Shown: positions 7,770-15,488 of the stretch, piece after piece | Numbering within the stretch: position 1 is the stretch's first letter | How the letters are laid out: every line of letters begins with the position of its first letter | Assembly (NCBI GenBank): GCA_035541995.1 | Contig: DATKMG010000071.1 | Span: 1-30,232, forward strand | Source of the DNA: DATKMG01 sp035541995 | GTDB taxonomy: Bacteria; Acidobacteriota; Terriglobia; Versatilivoradales; Versatilivoraceae | Length of the DNA: 30,232 bases | Direction of reading: 5' to 3' | Made by a program: the position numbers and the translations under genes | Notes under the pieces: generated by a model | Seen by the model: only the letters and a program-made list of their open reading frames with translations | Database searches by the model: none | What the model was told of the DNA's origin: nothing

Positions 7770-8112
7770 ACCGCATTCTTTGTAGTCGGAATTATGCTCC
7801 GGTCTTTCCATTTTGGAGGCCTTTGGGCCGGTACGGGAGTTGCTGGACGGTTGCTTTGACCCGAAAAGGTCCCCGCGTGGTCACCTACGAGGTCCCAGAA
7901 AGGCAAAACCGTCGTCACGTTACTGAGAAGACCCTTTATGCGCTGGTTCTGAGCGTACCTCACCCTCCGTCACTCCGTCAACCATTTTTGCCGTCGTGCT
8001 CGTCACCCGAAAACAGCGCGGTAGTGTCGAGCCAAGGGAAACGCCGAAGCCACATGCACTTGCCACCTCCGACCGTGATACGCTACTTTCGCTCCGACCT
8101 TGATCAGCCGTT
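7770..8112 (-). repeat. Dispersed repeat, copy B (longest copy)
   Basis: This is the longest of three related blocks. Its left two thirds (about 7764-8000) align with the reverse complement of 26738-26990, including a TTGACGGAG word, a GACGACGGTTTTGCCT word and a AATTCCG word. Its right third (8004-8110) aligns with 4684-4790. On the minus strand it holds two overlapping open frames of 69 and 77 codons; the peptide NVTTVLPFWDLVGDHAGTF in one of them has counterparts in the other copies. Identity looks like roughly 70-75 percent by eye. I treat it as a repeat, not a gene, because frames are not kept intact across copies. Confidence 0.65.
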
Positions 8113-8359
8113 TGATCAGCCAAGAGGTCCCTCCGAGGGCAAAGCACGTGCACAGACCAGCAGATGCAGGCTTCTTATGTCCGTTGACGTTTCAATCACC
8201 CAAATACAGCCTCCCTTTTCCCCACCTCTTTAACAGCACAGAGAGGCCCCTACCTGTGTGAAAAAAATCCCTCGGAAGGCAAATGGCTAAGCCTGGCGCC
8301 ATGTCAGTAAAAGGAGAAGCCGGGTTTTTGCAAGAAATACAGATAAAAGGAGCCTGATA
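8113..8359. other. Intergenic stretch right of repeat copy B
   Basis: No gene is visible on either strand. It contains the direct duplication GATCAGCC at about 8102 and 8114 near the repeat edge and otherwise nothing that I recognise. Confidence 0.35.
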
Positions 8360-8407
8360 GGGGAACCCCCAGCTTCACTTCTACGCGAAGATTTTCTGGG
8401 TTTCCCC
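8360..8407 (-). terminator. Hairpin downstream of the exported double-CxxxC gene
   Basis: GGGGAACCCCCAG (8360-8372) pairs with CTGGGTTTCCCC (8396-8407) around a 23-base loop, with one mismatch or bulge. It begins 12 bases after the stop codon of the minus-strand gene at 8420-8671. The trailing sequence has only a short thymine-rich patch, so termination is likely but not certain. Confidence 0.45.
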
Positions 8408-8419
8408 CCCACCTTTCAT

Positions 8420-8671
8420 CTACTTAGGGCCTTTGTCAAGCTCTCTTGCCTTCCTGTCAAACGCCTTCCAGAACGAGCTATCGCAGCCAACCGTGCAATT
8501 GGCCTGGGTTTGGTATTGGCCAGCGTTGTTGCTGAAGGGCCATGCACAGCTCTGTATGCACAAATTGTGGTCAGAACCAGCGGAATCCTGTGCCGCCAGA
8601 ACGGCAGAGGACAAAATTGGAACTACAGCTAGTGTGGCAATGAGTATCGCAACGTATAATGAAGTCTTCAT
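8420..8671 (-). CDS. Small exported protein with two CxxxC motifs
   Basis: From an ATG with AGGAGGT six bases upstream, the frame encodes 83 residues. The N-terminus is a signal peptide (MKTSLYVAILIATLAVVPIL, cleavage probably after AVLA). The mature part of about 57 residues has NLCIQSC and then NCTVGC followed by DSSFWKAFDRKARELDKG. The paired CxxxC motifs suggest two disulfide-linked helices (a helical hairpin) or a metal or heme site. A longer open frame exists upstream but lacks a ribosome site and would bury the signal peptide. A second protein with the same plan is encoded at 23510-23896. Function unknown; export and disulfides are inferred. Confidence 0.7.
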   Translation of the reverse strand: MKTSLYVAILIATLAVVPILSSAVLAAQDSAGSDHNLCIQSCAWPFSNNAGQYQTQANCTVGCDSSFWKAFDRKARELDKGPK

Positions 8672-8907
8672 TGTGGACCTCCTGATGCTCCTGTGGATTT
8701 TGGACCTCTTGTCCTGCATGATTAGATGCGACCCAACGAGGTTGGATTCGGGTGGTCGTTGAAATTTTCGGAAAACTAGCGTGGAAGCAATATGCATCCA
8801 AAGTCGTACTCATTTGGCAGGTCCATCGGAACATGGCTGCCAGGCCCAAGGTGGAAACGAGATGGATGGGTATATAATTTTAGAATAGGGCCATCTCCTT
8901 CACTCAA

Positions 8908-9126
8908 CTACCCACTAGATATTGTGGTCTGCCTGAATGAGTCGGTTAACAAATATTCTGCTAATGCCTTAGCCCATCGGAGCCGCTCGTCTTCACAATT
9001 GCGTCCGTCTCCACAATTCATTGTGTGTCCAGACCCCACTGAGTGATCAAGACAACCACCATCGTCTCTTTCTATCCATTTGGCTACAGCGATTGCTTCC
9101 TGTTCGTTTTTAATCCGATATTTCAA
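8908..9126 (-). CDS. Small hypothetical protein, overlaps preceding gene
   Basis: The frame encodes 72 residues from a TTG start, overlapping the end of the gene at 9110-9265 by 17 bases, an arrangement that suggests coupled translation. The product starts MKYRIKNEQEAIAVAKWIER, likely a helix, has three cysteines in the middle (GGCLDHS, MNCGDG, RNCEDE) and a second helix LRWAKALAEYLLT. I recognise no family. It looks coding because of the amphipathic helices and its position, but a weak ribosome site (GGGGA) and the unusual start keep confidence moderate. Confidence 0.5.
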   Translation of the reverse strand: MKYRIKNEQEAIAVAKWIERDDGGCLDHSVGSGHTMNCGDGRNCEDERLRWAKALAEYLLTDSFRQTTISSG

Positions 9127-9265
9127 ATCCCCAATAGGAATAACGGGAGCCTTTGCATTGTTCCCCTTTTTGATTATTGTGTTCAGGTAGCCAATGTTCT
9201 TTTAGAGGAATCCATTCTTTACAATCATTGCACCACCCTAATTTTTCAATGTTTTTCATTCCCAT
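9110..9265 (-). CDS. Small hypothetical Cys/His protein, possibly zinc-binding
   Basis: From an ATG preceded by AAGGAAG, the frame encodes 51 residues: MGMKNIEKLGWCNDCKEWIP, then LKEHWLPEHNNQKGEQC. The order CxxC, H, H, C suggests a small zinc knuckle. I do not recognise the family. It is followed by an overlapping gene at 8908-9126 in another frame, so the two may be translated together. A perfect 15-bp inverted repeat arm (9280-9294) lies just upstream of its ribosome site and could influence its expression. A TTG start at 9298 in the same frame is possible but would overlap that arm. Confidence 0.5.
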   Translation of the reverse strand: MGMKNIEKLGWCNDCKEWIPLKEHWLPEHNNQKGEQCKGSRYSYWGFEISD

Positions 9266-9279
9266 TCTCTTCCTTGTCC

Positions 9280-9379
9280 CTAGTGCTCTGTCTCTCAAAT
9301 AACTGGAGGTTCCGCCTTGTCTATCTATACGTAATCACAAGAAGCCAATGGACCAGATATTTTGGAGACAGAGCACTAG
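9280..9379. repeat. Perfect 15-bp inverted repeat bounding a 100-bp block
   Basis: CTAGTGCTCTGTCTC at 9280-9294 is exactly complementary to GAGACAGAGCACTAG at 9365-9379. The 70 bp between them has no gene. The block lies between a minus-strand small gene and the plus-strand sensor fragment. It could be a miniature insertion element, a long-loop hairpin in the leader of the small gene, or a paired operator. No flanking target duplication is evident. Confidence 0.7.
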
Positions 9380-9415
9380 TAGTTAAGTATAACTCTCATT
9401 TGTAACCACAACATC

Positions 9416-10336
9416 TTGTATGCGGTTGAGTCACCTCGCTTTTTCCGCGATCTTCCAGTTCGATACAAGCTTCTCGTGAGTTACTCCGCCTTTTTCATTC
9501 TCGCCCTCGCCATAGCTGGCAGCGTTGTCTACACTCTCGTGCGACGAACAATTGAGGCTGACATCGAAAGAGAACTCAACAACTCCACTGCTAAGATCCT
9601 TGACATGGTGCGGACGTCGATCACGGTGTCGATCAAAAATCACCTTCGAGCGGTGGCAGAGAAAAATCGAGAGATCGCCGAGCACTTCTACAGTTTACAT
9701 GAGCAAGGGCTGTTGTCGGAAGAAGAAGCGAAGCGTCGCGCGATAGAGATCTTTTTCAGCCAAAGAATAGGGGAAACAGGTTACATATATTGTGGTAACA
9801 GTGCAGGTGAGGCCGTTGTGCATCCCCAAAAGGGCGTGCAGGGTGTCGATTTTTCTTATTTCCCATTTGTCCGGGAACAAATGTCCCGAAAAGAAGGATA
9901 CATCGAGTACGACTGGAAAAATCCCGGAGAGGTGGCCGCCCGTCCGAAAGCTCTCTACATGACGTATTTCCCTTCCTGGGACTGGATTATCTCTGTGTCA
10001 TCTTACCGAGAGGAGTTCAGGACGCTGATTAACACGGAGGATTTTCGCGAGAGCATCCTGTCGCTTCGACTTGGCCGCACGGGTTACTGTTTTGTGATGG
10101 ACGGCAAAGGGAACCTTGTCATCCATCCTAAGCTCGAAGGCCAAAATTATTTCGAGTCATCGGACGCAACCGGACGGAACTTCATTCAGGAAATATGCCG
10201 CCAAAAGAGTGGGAAAATCTTTTATTCCTGGAAAAATCAAGATGAAGAGGTCCGGCGCATGAAAATGGTTATTTTCAACTACGTTCCGGAACTCGACTGG
10301 ATCGTGGCATCCTCGGGCTATTTGGACGAACTTTAT
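9416..10336 (+). pseudogene. Double-Cache membrane sensor truncated by IS1595-family element
   Basis: The frame encodes a sensor N-terminus: a transmembrane helix in YKLLVSYSAFFILALAIAG, a periplasmic helix, and two Cache domains in tandem. The first runs from GETGYIYCGNSAGEAVVHP to WDWIISVSSYREEF and the second from GRTGYCFVMDGKGNLVIHP to LDWIVASSGYLDELY. In complete relatives a second membrane helix, HAMP and a histidine kinase, chemotaxis or cyclase output domain follow. Here the frame runs into the left end of the insertion element at 10337 and stops at 10406-10408 after 23 element-encoded residues. No continuation is seen beyond the element. The start is TTG without a good ribosome site, so the 5' end may also be altered. 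Confidence 0.8.
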
Positions 10337-10363
10337 GGATTATTGCCTTTGCTCCGCAAATGT
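10337..10363 (+). repeat. Left terminal inverted repeat of the IS1595-family element
   Basis: Starts GGATTATTGCC and ends CTCCGCAAATGT. It matches the right end at 24 of 27 positions when reversed. Confidence 0.9.
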
Positions 10364-10467
10364 ACTATAAACCGCCACGACGTTAACGGGGAGGGTGAAG
10401 TGTATTGAAGCAACAGTAGTTGAGTTTGATGGAGTTCCAGTAAAAGTTTTGTACCGAGGAAGCCTGT

Positions 10468-11310
10468 ATGGAGCACCTGTTTCAGCTTCGATGGCCAGAG
10501 GGTTATCTTTGTCCAAGATGCGGCCACTCTCAATATTGCTTTCACAGTACGCGCAAGCTGTACCAGTGTAGTAAGTGCAAGTACCAGGTCTCGGTGACCG
10601 CGGGCACGATCTTTCATAAGACGAGAACCTCACTGGTGAAATGGTTTTGGATGATCTTCATGATGACCCGTCAGAAGAGCGGTGCCTCGATGCTGAGTCT
10701 CCAGCGGATGCTTGGTATCTCGTCTTACAAGACGGTGTGGACAATGGGCCATAAGATACGCAAAGCCATGGCCGACCGAGACGCTCAGTACCAGCTGGCT
10801 GACCTCGTAGAGATGGATGACACTTTCCTCGGCCCGAGAAAATCCGGTGCGAGAGGACGGGGAGCCAAAGGCAAGGCGAAAATCGTTGTAGCTGCCGAGA
10901 GTCAAGGGGATCACCCTGGATTTGCCGTGATGAAACACGTTCCGGCCGTCAGTAGCAGACAGATCCTGGGGCTGAGCCGTGACAAAGTTGCTCCGAATAC
11001 GAAGATCAGGACTGACGGTTGGCATGCCTATTTCGCCCTCGCTTCAAACGGATTTGTCCATGAGCCTCACGTGGTCAGCAAAGACAAGGAAGCACTGAAA
11101 CAACTCCGATGGGTCCATGTCCTGACTGCCAACCTCAAGGGGAATATACGTGGTGTCCATCACGGTGTGAGTGAGAAGCACCTTGACCGCTACTTGGCCG
11201 AGTTTTCATATCGCTTCAACCGTCGGCACTGGGACTCTCAGCTCTTCAATCGTACTGTCGTTGCATGCATTTCTACCTCGACAGTAACATTTGCGGAGCT
11301 AAGGGAATGA
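10468..11310 (+). CDS. IS1595-family transposase
   Basis: The 280-residue product has the N-terminal zinc ribbon of this family (CPRCG then CSKCKYQ, residues 15-38), the RWPEGYLCPRCG lead-in, and a DDE-type core with D117 in EMDDTFLG and D183 in RTDGWHAY, followed by the HHGVSEKHLDRYLAEFSYRF and NRR end typical of ISXO2-like enzymes. Residues upstream of this ATG in the same frame (FCTEEAC) also match the family, but the frame is blocked by TAA at 10441-10443. A frame opening with GTG at 10395 after GGGGAGG carries the expected first residues (EATVVEF), one base out of phase. So the native N-terminus needs a frameshift near 10443-10450. Confidence 0.9.
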   Translation: MEHLFQLRWPEGYLCPRCGHSQYCFHSTRKLYQCSKCKYQVSVTAGTIFHKTRTSLVKWFWMIFMMTRQKSGASMLSLQRMLGISSYKTVWTMGHKIRKAMADRDAQYQLADLVEMDDTFLGPRKSGARGRGAKGKAKIVVAAESQGDHPGFAVMKHVPAVSSRQILGLSRDKVAPNTKIRTDGWHAYFALASNGFVHEPHVVSKDKEALKQLRWVHVLTANLKGNIRGVHHGVSEKHLDRYLAEFSYRFNRRHWDSQLFNRTVVACISTSTVTFAELRE

Positions 11311-11313
11311 TCC
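11287..11313 (-). repeat. Right terminal inverted repeat of the IS1595-family element
   Basis: Reads ACATTTGCGGAG and ends GGAATGATCC; it contains the transposase stop codon TGA at 11308-11310. Confidence 0.9.
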
Positions 11314-11339
11314 AAAAAGAAGCCCGCCAAGACGCGGGC
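11314..11339 (-). terminator. Intrinsic terminator facing the insertion element
   Basis: On the minus strand GCCCGC, a six-base loop and GCGGGC form a perfect stem followed by TTCTTTTTGG. This is a good intrinsic terminator for minus-strand transcription arriving from the genes at 11701-12481. The element's end begins immediately after its thymine tract. Confidence 0.6.
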
Positions 11340-11700
11340 AAATGGATATGGGGCCTGTTGTTATCTATAATAATGTACCGTATTATTAGTAAGTTGTCAA
11401 GCAATTTAGGTTCAATGAATGATAAAATATGCACAATTATCTAATATTTCGGAACAAATTGTGTGACAAACATTAACTTTCGTGCCAGAGCGCAACAACA
11501 TTAGACCAGTGAGGCATGAGGCGACTTACCCGATCAGGCTAACAGAAGATATGCGGAAGACGCAAAGCAAATTTGACGATATTGGCAGTGCCTTTCGGTC
11601 TATCCGGCGCATCAACGTTCTTTCCGAAAAAGCACAACCCGTCCACTCTTCAGAACCGGAAACAACCTGTCGTGTCCTTCGATGGTCTGTTGCACGTAGC
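11340..11700. other. AT-rich non-coding stretch
   Basis: The first 140 bp is AT-rich with a short inverted pair (AATAAT and ATTATT around 11369-11387). From 11480 there are overlapping open frames on both strands, but none has a ribosome site or recognisable motif; they look like mutual shadows. It may include the decayed 3' continuation of the minus-strand gene at 11701-11985. Confidence 0.35.
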
Positions 11701-11985
11701 TCAGCCATTCTGGTGTTCCAAGGCTTGCTCCTGGCGATCATGAAGGATTTCTGGCGGGGGCCACAACCGCATACGCTGCCATTTCTTGAAAGTAACCCTT
11801 CTGCTCTTGGGATGACCACTCAGCGCTTGCTTAAGTTCTTCGGAGATTTCATCAGTTGCTATCAACCGCTCGGTCAATTTCCACTGGGGATGCCTGAGTC
11901 GTATCAATTTCCACAGAAGCAGCCGGGATTCTCTGGTTTCCTCCATTAGCTTTTTCCTGTCCTCTTTGAGAGAATTCGCTCCCAT
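11701..11985 (-). CDS. Small basic hypothetical protein
   Basis: The frame encodes 94 residues from an ATG with GAGGGA about six bases upstream. The product is highly charged and helical (SLKEDRKKLMEETRESRLLL, ISEELKQALSG, VTFKKWQRMRLW) with no cysteine, signal peptide or membrane helix. I recognise no family. It starts 18 bp after the end of the broken gene at 12004-12481 on the same strand, so the two probably formed an operon that ended at the terminator at 11314-11339. A plus-strand frame of 155 codons overlaps it but has no ribosome site. Coding is likely rather than certain. Confidence 0.5.
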   Translation of the reverse strand: MGANSLKEDRKKLMEETRESRLLLWKLIRLRHPQWKLTERLIATDEISEELKQALSGHPKSRRVTFKKWQRMRLWPPPEILHDRQEQALEHQNG

Positions 11986-12003
11986 TGGTATCCCTCGTCT
12001 TAG

Positions 12004-12481
12004 TCACGGCGTAGCCTGGACCATTGTCTCTGTGTGTTTCATCCAGTTGACCACAGTATCGAGAAATCTATCTACCAAAATGCCCTCCTCCATACCAGGG
12101 AAAGTATTATGGACATCAACCCAAAGCCCGTCTCCACTTTGAAAAACAGGAAATCCGGCTCTCTCCACGATTTTGCAATAGTGTGAACCTCGATTTCGTG
12201 CTCGTCCATCAGTCTCTTTTTTCTGCCCGAAATGTGCCGCGGGACAAAACGGGTAGCAGTACGGTGGCTGCGTATAATCCGCTCCACGAGCTGATAGTGA
12301 GCCAGGTGTGATTTAGGAGGGGTCTCTCTTCTCACATATAAAAACCATTCGGTTTCGGGAAAATCGTGTCGGTTTTTATCAGAGAGAGCCAGATTTGGGA
12401 ATGAAACATTCCTGAGAATGTGTAATTTATTTGGGTCCTCGGCTCAGATAACTGAGTAGTTTGTTCATCTGTTGTCATGTT
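12004..12481 (-). pseudogene. Unrecognised gene broken by two apparent frameshifts
   Basis: No single frame explains this region, but three minus-strand pieces join well. A start MTTDEQTTQLSEP (12481 down to about 12440) gives way in the next frame to KLHILRNVSFPNLALSDKNR, HDFPETEWFLYVRRETPPK, VERIIRSHRTATRFVPRHIS and DEHEIEVHTIAKSWREPDFL. Near 12135 coding seems to move to the third frame: GDGLWVDVHNTFPGMEEGIL, VDRFLDTVVNWMKHTETM, then TGA at 12004. Amino-acid texture and third-position GC both switch at those points. The joined product would be about 155 residues. I do not recognise the family. A sequencing error or real decay could explain the shifts. Confidence 0.5.
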
Positions 12482-12721
12482 TTCCAATGGTGCGCTAATA
12501 ATTATGCAGTCTTTGCAAATGCAGCGGTGAAGAGCACCGTGGACTGATGATAGATGAGGTACGCCCGAGAATGGGCGGAATGCTTGCTCAAGAAGGAAGT
12601 CCTTCTTACCCAATATGCACGTAACAGGTGACCCTTCCTCTTGTCTCCAACCGTTAACTATGGCACGATAGGATTGGTAAAATCCTTAAGTTGAATTCCC
12701 TTGTGGGAAAGGATCATCAAG

Positions 12722-14698
12722 ATGAAACCGCTGGTTTTAGATGATTCACCCCGCCGGAGAAGTTATTCCAAAGTCGCTGTCATCCTTATTATCTTAGTTT
12801 CCGTCTCCTTCACGTTATTCAACACCTCTTCCTTGGCAGCTGATGAACCGACCTCGAAGGCTGTACGCCGAAGTTCCTCAGAGTCAGGGGTATCCATAAA
12901 GGATCAAAGAAGAGTCGCACTGATTATCGGAAACAGCGACTATAAAGTTGCTCCATTACGGAATCCGGCTCATGACGCTGAGGATATTTCGGGTGTCCTA
13001 CGGACATTAGGATTTGCCGTTCAGACAAAAACAAATGTGAATCATCTCGAAATGGAGGAAGCGGTCAATAAATTCGTTCAGGAGATCCAGAACGGTGACG
13101 TGGCATTGTTTTATTTTTCAGGTCATGGGGTTCAGGTTCGGGGCGAAAATTATTTGATTCCGCTTGGATCTCCCATTCGGTCGGAGGCTGATGTTCGTTT
13201 CAAGACTCTCAATGCAGGTTTAGTCCTTGCGAAGACGAAAGAGTCCAGGAATCGGGCTAACATCGTTATCCTGGACGCCTGTCGGAATAACCCGTTCAAA
13301 GGATTGTTCCGATCTCCCGGTACGGGTTTGTCCAAGATGGATGCTCCTAAAGGAACTTTTATTGCCTATGCAGCATCACCTGATTCAGTAGCTGCAGACG
13401 GTACGGAGAGAAACAGTCCCTATACCAAGCATCTCATGGAAGCCCTGAAGGTGCAGGACATTCCGATAGAACAGGCGTTAAAACTGGTGGCAAAGGCTGT
13501 CAACAAAGAAACGGGAGGACAACAGACCCCTTGGATATTGTCCTCTTTGCTGGATGATTTTTATTGCAATCCGTCATCGCCGACACGTCCGCACGAGGCT
13601 TCTCTCCCAGCCCCGACACCGCCACAACCGGTCTCAGCCCCGTCCTCGGAGTACAGGGAAAAAGCCGAACGGCTTGGGACTCTGTGGGCTGCTCGGGGCG
13701 ATGCTGCTACACAGGGAGAGTTGTCTGGAATGTATAAAGGCCCGGAAGGAGGGAAATGGCTTCGCCAGGCCGGTCAGCAGGGCGATCCTGTGGCTCAATT
13801 GCTGTTAGGTCGGATGTTTGCGCAAGGACTCGAAGCCCCCAAGGATGAGCGTGAAGCGGTCAAGTGGTACAAAAAAGCCGCGGATCAAGGAAATTCCAGT
13901 GCTCAAACCAATCTGGGATTGATGTACCAGAATGGGTCCGGAGTTCCCAAGGATTATGATGAGGCTATTAAATGGTATAGAAAAGCTGCGGATCAAGGAA
14001 ATGCCCTGGCTCAAAGCAATCTGGGGGTAATGTACCGCGATGGCTTGGGAGTGGCGAAAGATTATGGCGAGGCGCTGGAATGGTTCAAAAAAGCCGCGGA
14101 TCAAGGAAATGCTCATGGTCAAAACGGCTTAGGGTTTATGTATCAGAATGGGTTTGGAGTTGCCAAGGATTATGATGAGGCGGTGAAGTGGTACAAAAAA
14201 GCAGCTGAACAAGGAGGTATCGCCTCTCAGAACAGTCTGGGACTGATGTATAAGAACGGCTGGGGAGTCGCCAAAGATTACGATGAGGCAGTGAAATGGT
14301 ACAGGAAAGCCGCGGAACAGGGAAATGCGACGGCTCAAGGCAATCTGGGGGTAATGTACCGGGATGGCTTGGGAGTGGCGAAAGATTATGGCGAGGCGGT
14401 GAAGTGGTATAAAAAAGCCGCTGAACAAGGAAATGCTGATGCTCAAAACAATCTGGGGGTAATGTACAAGAATGGGACAGGAGTTGCCAAGGATTACGGA
14501 GAGGCGGTGAAGTGGTATAAAAAGGCCGCTGAACAAGGAAATGCTGATGCTCAAAACAATCTGGGGGTAATGTACAAGAATGGGACAGGAGTGAAAAAGG
14601 ACCGGACGGAAGCAATCAAGTGGTATAAACAGGCTGCCGACCAGGGTAATGAACATGCTAAAAAGGAGCTGAAGAAACTGGGTGCAGCTGTCAAGTGA
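12722..14698 (+). CDS. Exported caspase-fold (peptidase C14-like) protein with Sel1 repeats
   Basis: I chose the ATG at 12722, with AAGGA nine bases upstream, over an in-frame TTG at 12701; this gives 658 residues. A signal peptide or membrane anchor (VAVILIILVSVSFTLFNTSS, cleavage likely after SLA) is followed by a caspase-like domain: RVALIIGNSDYK, catalytic His135 in FYFSGHGVQ and Cys187 in VILDACRNNPF. A Pro-rich linker (about 283-310) leads to eight Sel1-like repeats (about 355-643) of the pattern AQxxLGxMYxxGxGVxKDYxEAxKWYxKAAxQGN. Bacterial metacaspase-like proteins are cysteine peptidases usually specific for basic residues; Sel1 repeats bind protein partners. It stands alone on the plus strand. 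A periplasmic, repeat-guided protease or scaffold is inferred. Confidence 0.92.
   Translation: MKPLVLDDSPRRRSYSKVAVILIILVSVSFTLFNTSSLAADEPTSKAVRRSSSESGVSIKDQRRVALIIGNSDYKVAPLRNPAHDAEDISGVLRTLGFAVQTKTNVNHLEMEEAVNKFVQEIQNGDVALFYFSGHGVQVRGENYLIPLGSPIRSEADVRFKTLNAGLVLAKTKESRNRANIVILDACRNNPFKGLFRSPGTGLSKMDAPKGTFIAYAASPDSVAADGTERNSPYTKHLMEALKVQDIPIEQALKLVAKAVNKETGGQQTPWILSSLLDDFYCNPSSPTRPHEASLPAPTPPQPVSAPSSEYREKAERLGTLWAARGDAATQGELSGMYKGPEGGKWLRQAGQQGDPVAQLLLGRMFAQGLEAPKDEREAVKWYKKAADQGNSSAQTNLGLMYQNGSGVPKDYDEAIKWYRKAADQGNALAQSNLGVMYRDGLGVAKDYGEALEWFKKAADQGNAHGQNGLGFMYQNGFGVAKDYDEAVKWYKKAAEQGGIASQNSLGLMYKNGWGVAKDYDEAVKWYRKAAEQGNATAQGNLGVMYRDGLGVAKDYGEAVKWYKKAAEQGNADAQNNLGVMYKNGTGVAKDYGEAVKWYKKAAEQGNADAQNNLGVMYKNGTGVKKDRTEAIKWYKQAADQGNEHAKKELKKLGAAVK
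13784..14650 (+). repeat. Eight tandem Sel1-type repeats within the caspase-like gene
   Basis: Eight units of about 108 bp (36 codons; the first has 37) follow one another. The last two are nearly identical in DNA: 14393-14484 and 14501-14592 differ at one of 92 bases, which points to recent duplication or gene conversion and makes the repeat number prone to change. Confidence 0.9.
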
Positions 14699-14823
14699 TT
14701 GGTTATCTGAAATCTCCTTGATGGCTTCCGATGACCTTAATTTAATTGTAATGAACAGCTAAACTAACTTCCAGTTCGGCTTCACCGGTAAAGAGGCGTC
14801 AATTTGACTCTGACGATCTGTCC

Positions 14824-15408
14824 TCAACCGTCGGAGCTTAGTTCCATCCTTATCTCATAAACAAGTGCTTCGACGTCTAGCTCCACCGAAAAACCCAGTT
14901 TTTTAGCCATAACGAGCATCTTATTGTTTTCTGGGGAAACAATGCCCCAAATAGACCTTATCCCCAGTTTCCTCGCGACACTTATGGAATGTTTCGCCAA
15001 CAAGTTTCCTATGCCTTTTCCCTGCCAAGCATCTTCTACTACTATTGCAAATTCTCCCTTGGTAGTTTCCTTCTCCTGCGGATCCCGCATGATTCGACAC
15101 ACGCCCAAAATCCTCTCGCGAGACTCAATCTCTTGGATGGCCACCATGGCAACATCACGGGCGTAATCTATTCGGGTAAAGCGCTTAATCCACTTCGGTG
15201 GCAGTTCCTTAACCACGTCCAAAAATCGGAAGAAAATTGAACGCTTGGAAAGCTCTTTGAAGGCTTCTACCAGTAGCGGCGCATCCTCAGGCTTGATGGG
15301 CCGAATAGTTATTGGAAACCCATCCCGGCTGAAAGCTTTTGTTTGGTAACGTGTAGGATACATGGCCCGAAAATCGTCCAAAGGCTCAGGAACCTCAAAG
15401 TCACTCAT
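14824..15408 (-). CDS. GNAT-family N-acetyltransferase
   Basis: The 194-residue product is a single GNAT domain preceded by about 30 residues. It opens the domain with ITIRPIKPEDAPLLVEAFKEL, has RFLDVVKELPPKWIKRFTRI, the acetyl-CoA-binding motif A as DAWQGKGIGNLLAKHSI (Q-x-x-G-x-G), and the SPENNKMLVMAKKLGFSVE end. It most resembles the acetyltransferase half of the fused acyl-CoA-synthetase/acetyltransferases (Pat-like) that modify lysines, but the ATP-grasp part is absent. The next minus-strand gene upstream encodes a universal stress protein; in some bacteria such a domain and these acetyltransferases are functionally linked. Substrate unknown. Confidence 0.88.
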   Translation of the reverse strand: MSDFEVPEPLDDFRAMYPTRYQTKAFSRDGFPITIRPIKPEDAPLLVEAFKELSKRSIFFRFLDVVKELPPKWIKRFTRIDYARDVAMVAIQEIESRERILGVCRIMRDPQEKETTKGEFAIVVEDAWQGKGIGNLLAKHSISVARKLGIRSIWGIVSPENNKMLVMAKKLGFSVELDVEALVYEIRMELSSDG

Positions 15409-15488
15409 TGCACCCCACTCTTAACGACAATGAATCTGTCCCAGTATTTTTTCCCACAGAATGGTAGAGCGGAACTGTCAACTCATCT

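Larger units (their letters stand above)
10337..11313 (+). mobile_element. Complete IS1595-family insertion sequence, 977 bp
   Basis: The element is bounded by 27-bp inverted repeats (10337-10363 and 11287-11313) that differ at three positions and begin GGAT. It carries one IS1595-type transposase gene whose stop codon lies inside the right repeat. The eight bases flanking each side (AACTTTAT and AAAAAGAA) are not duplicates, although IS1595 elements normally create an 8-bp target duplication. Together with the absence of the sensor gene's 3' part on the far side, this points to a deletion or rearrangement after insertion. Confidence 0.9.

Noticed and set aside
7721..8233. 170-codon plus-strand frame
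   Set aside because: It crosses repeat copy B and has no ribosome site or motif; the related copies do not keep this frame open.
11482..11949. 155-codon plus-strand frame
   Set aside because: No ribosome site, no motif, and it overlaps a better-supported minus-strand gene with a ribosome site and a downstream terminator.
13784..14650. Tandem repeats considered as a possible CRISPR-like array
   Set aside because: The units are 108 bp without unique spacers and encode Sel1 repeats in one open frame.
14129..14656. 175- and 159-codon minus-strand frames with repeated sequence
   Set aside because: Their repeats merely mirror the Sel1 repeats of the plus-strand caspase-like gene.
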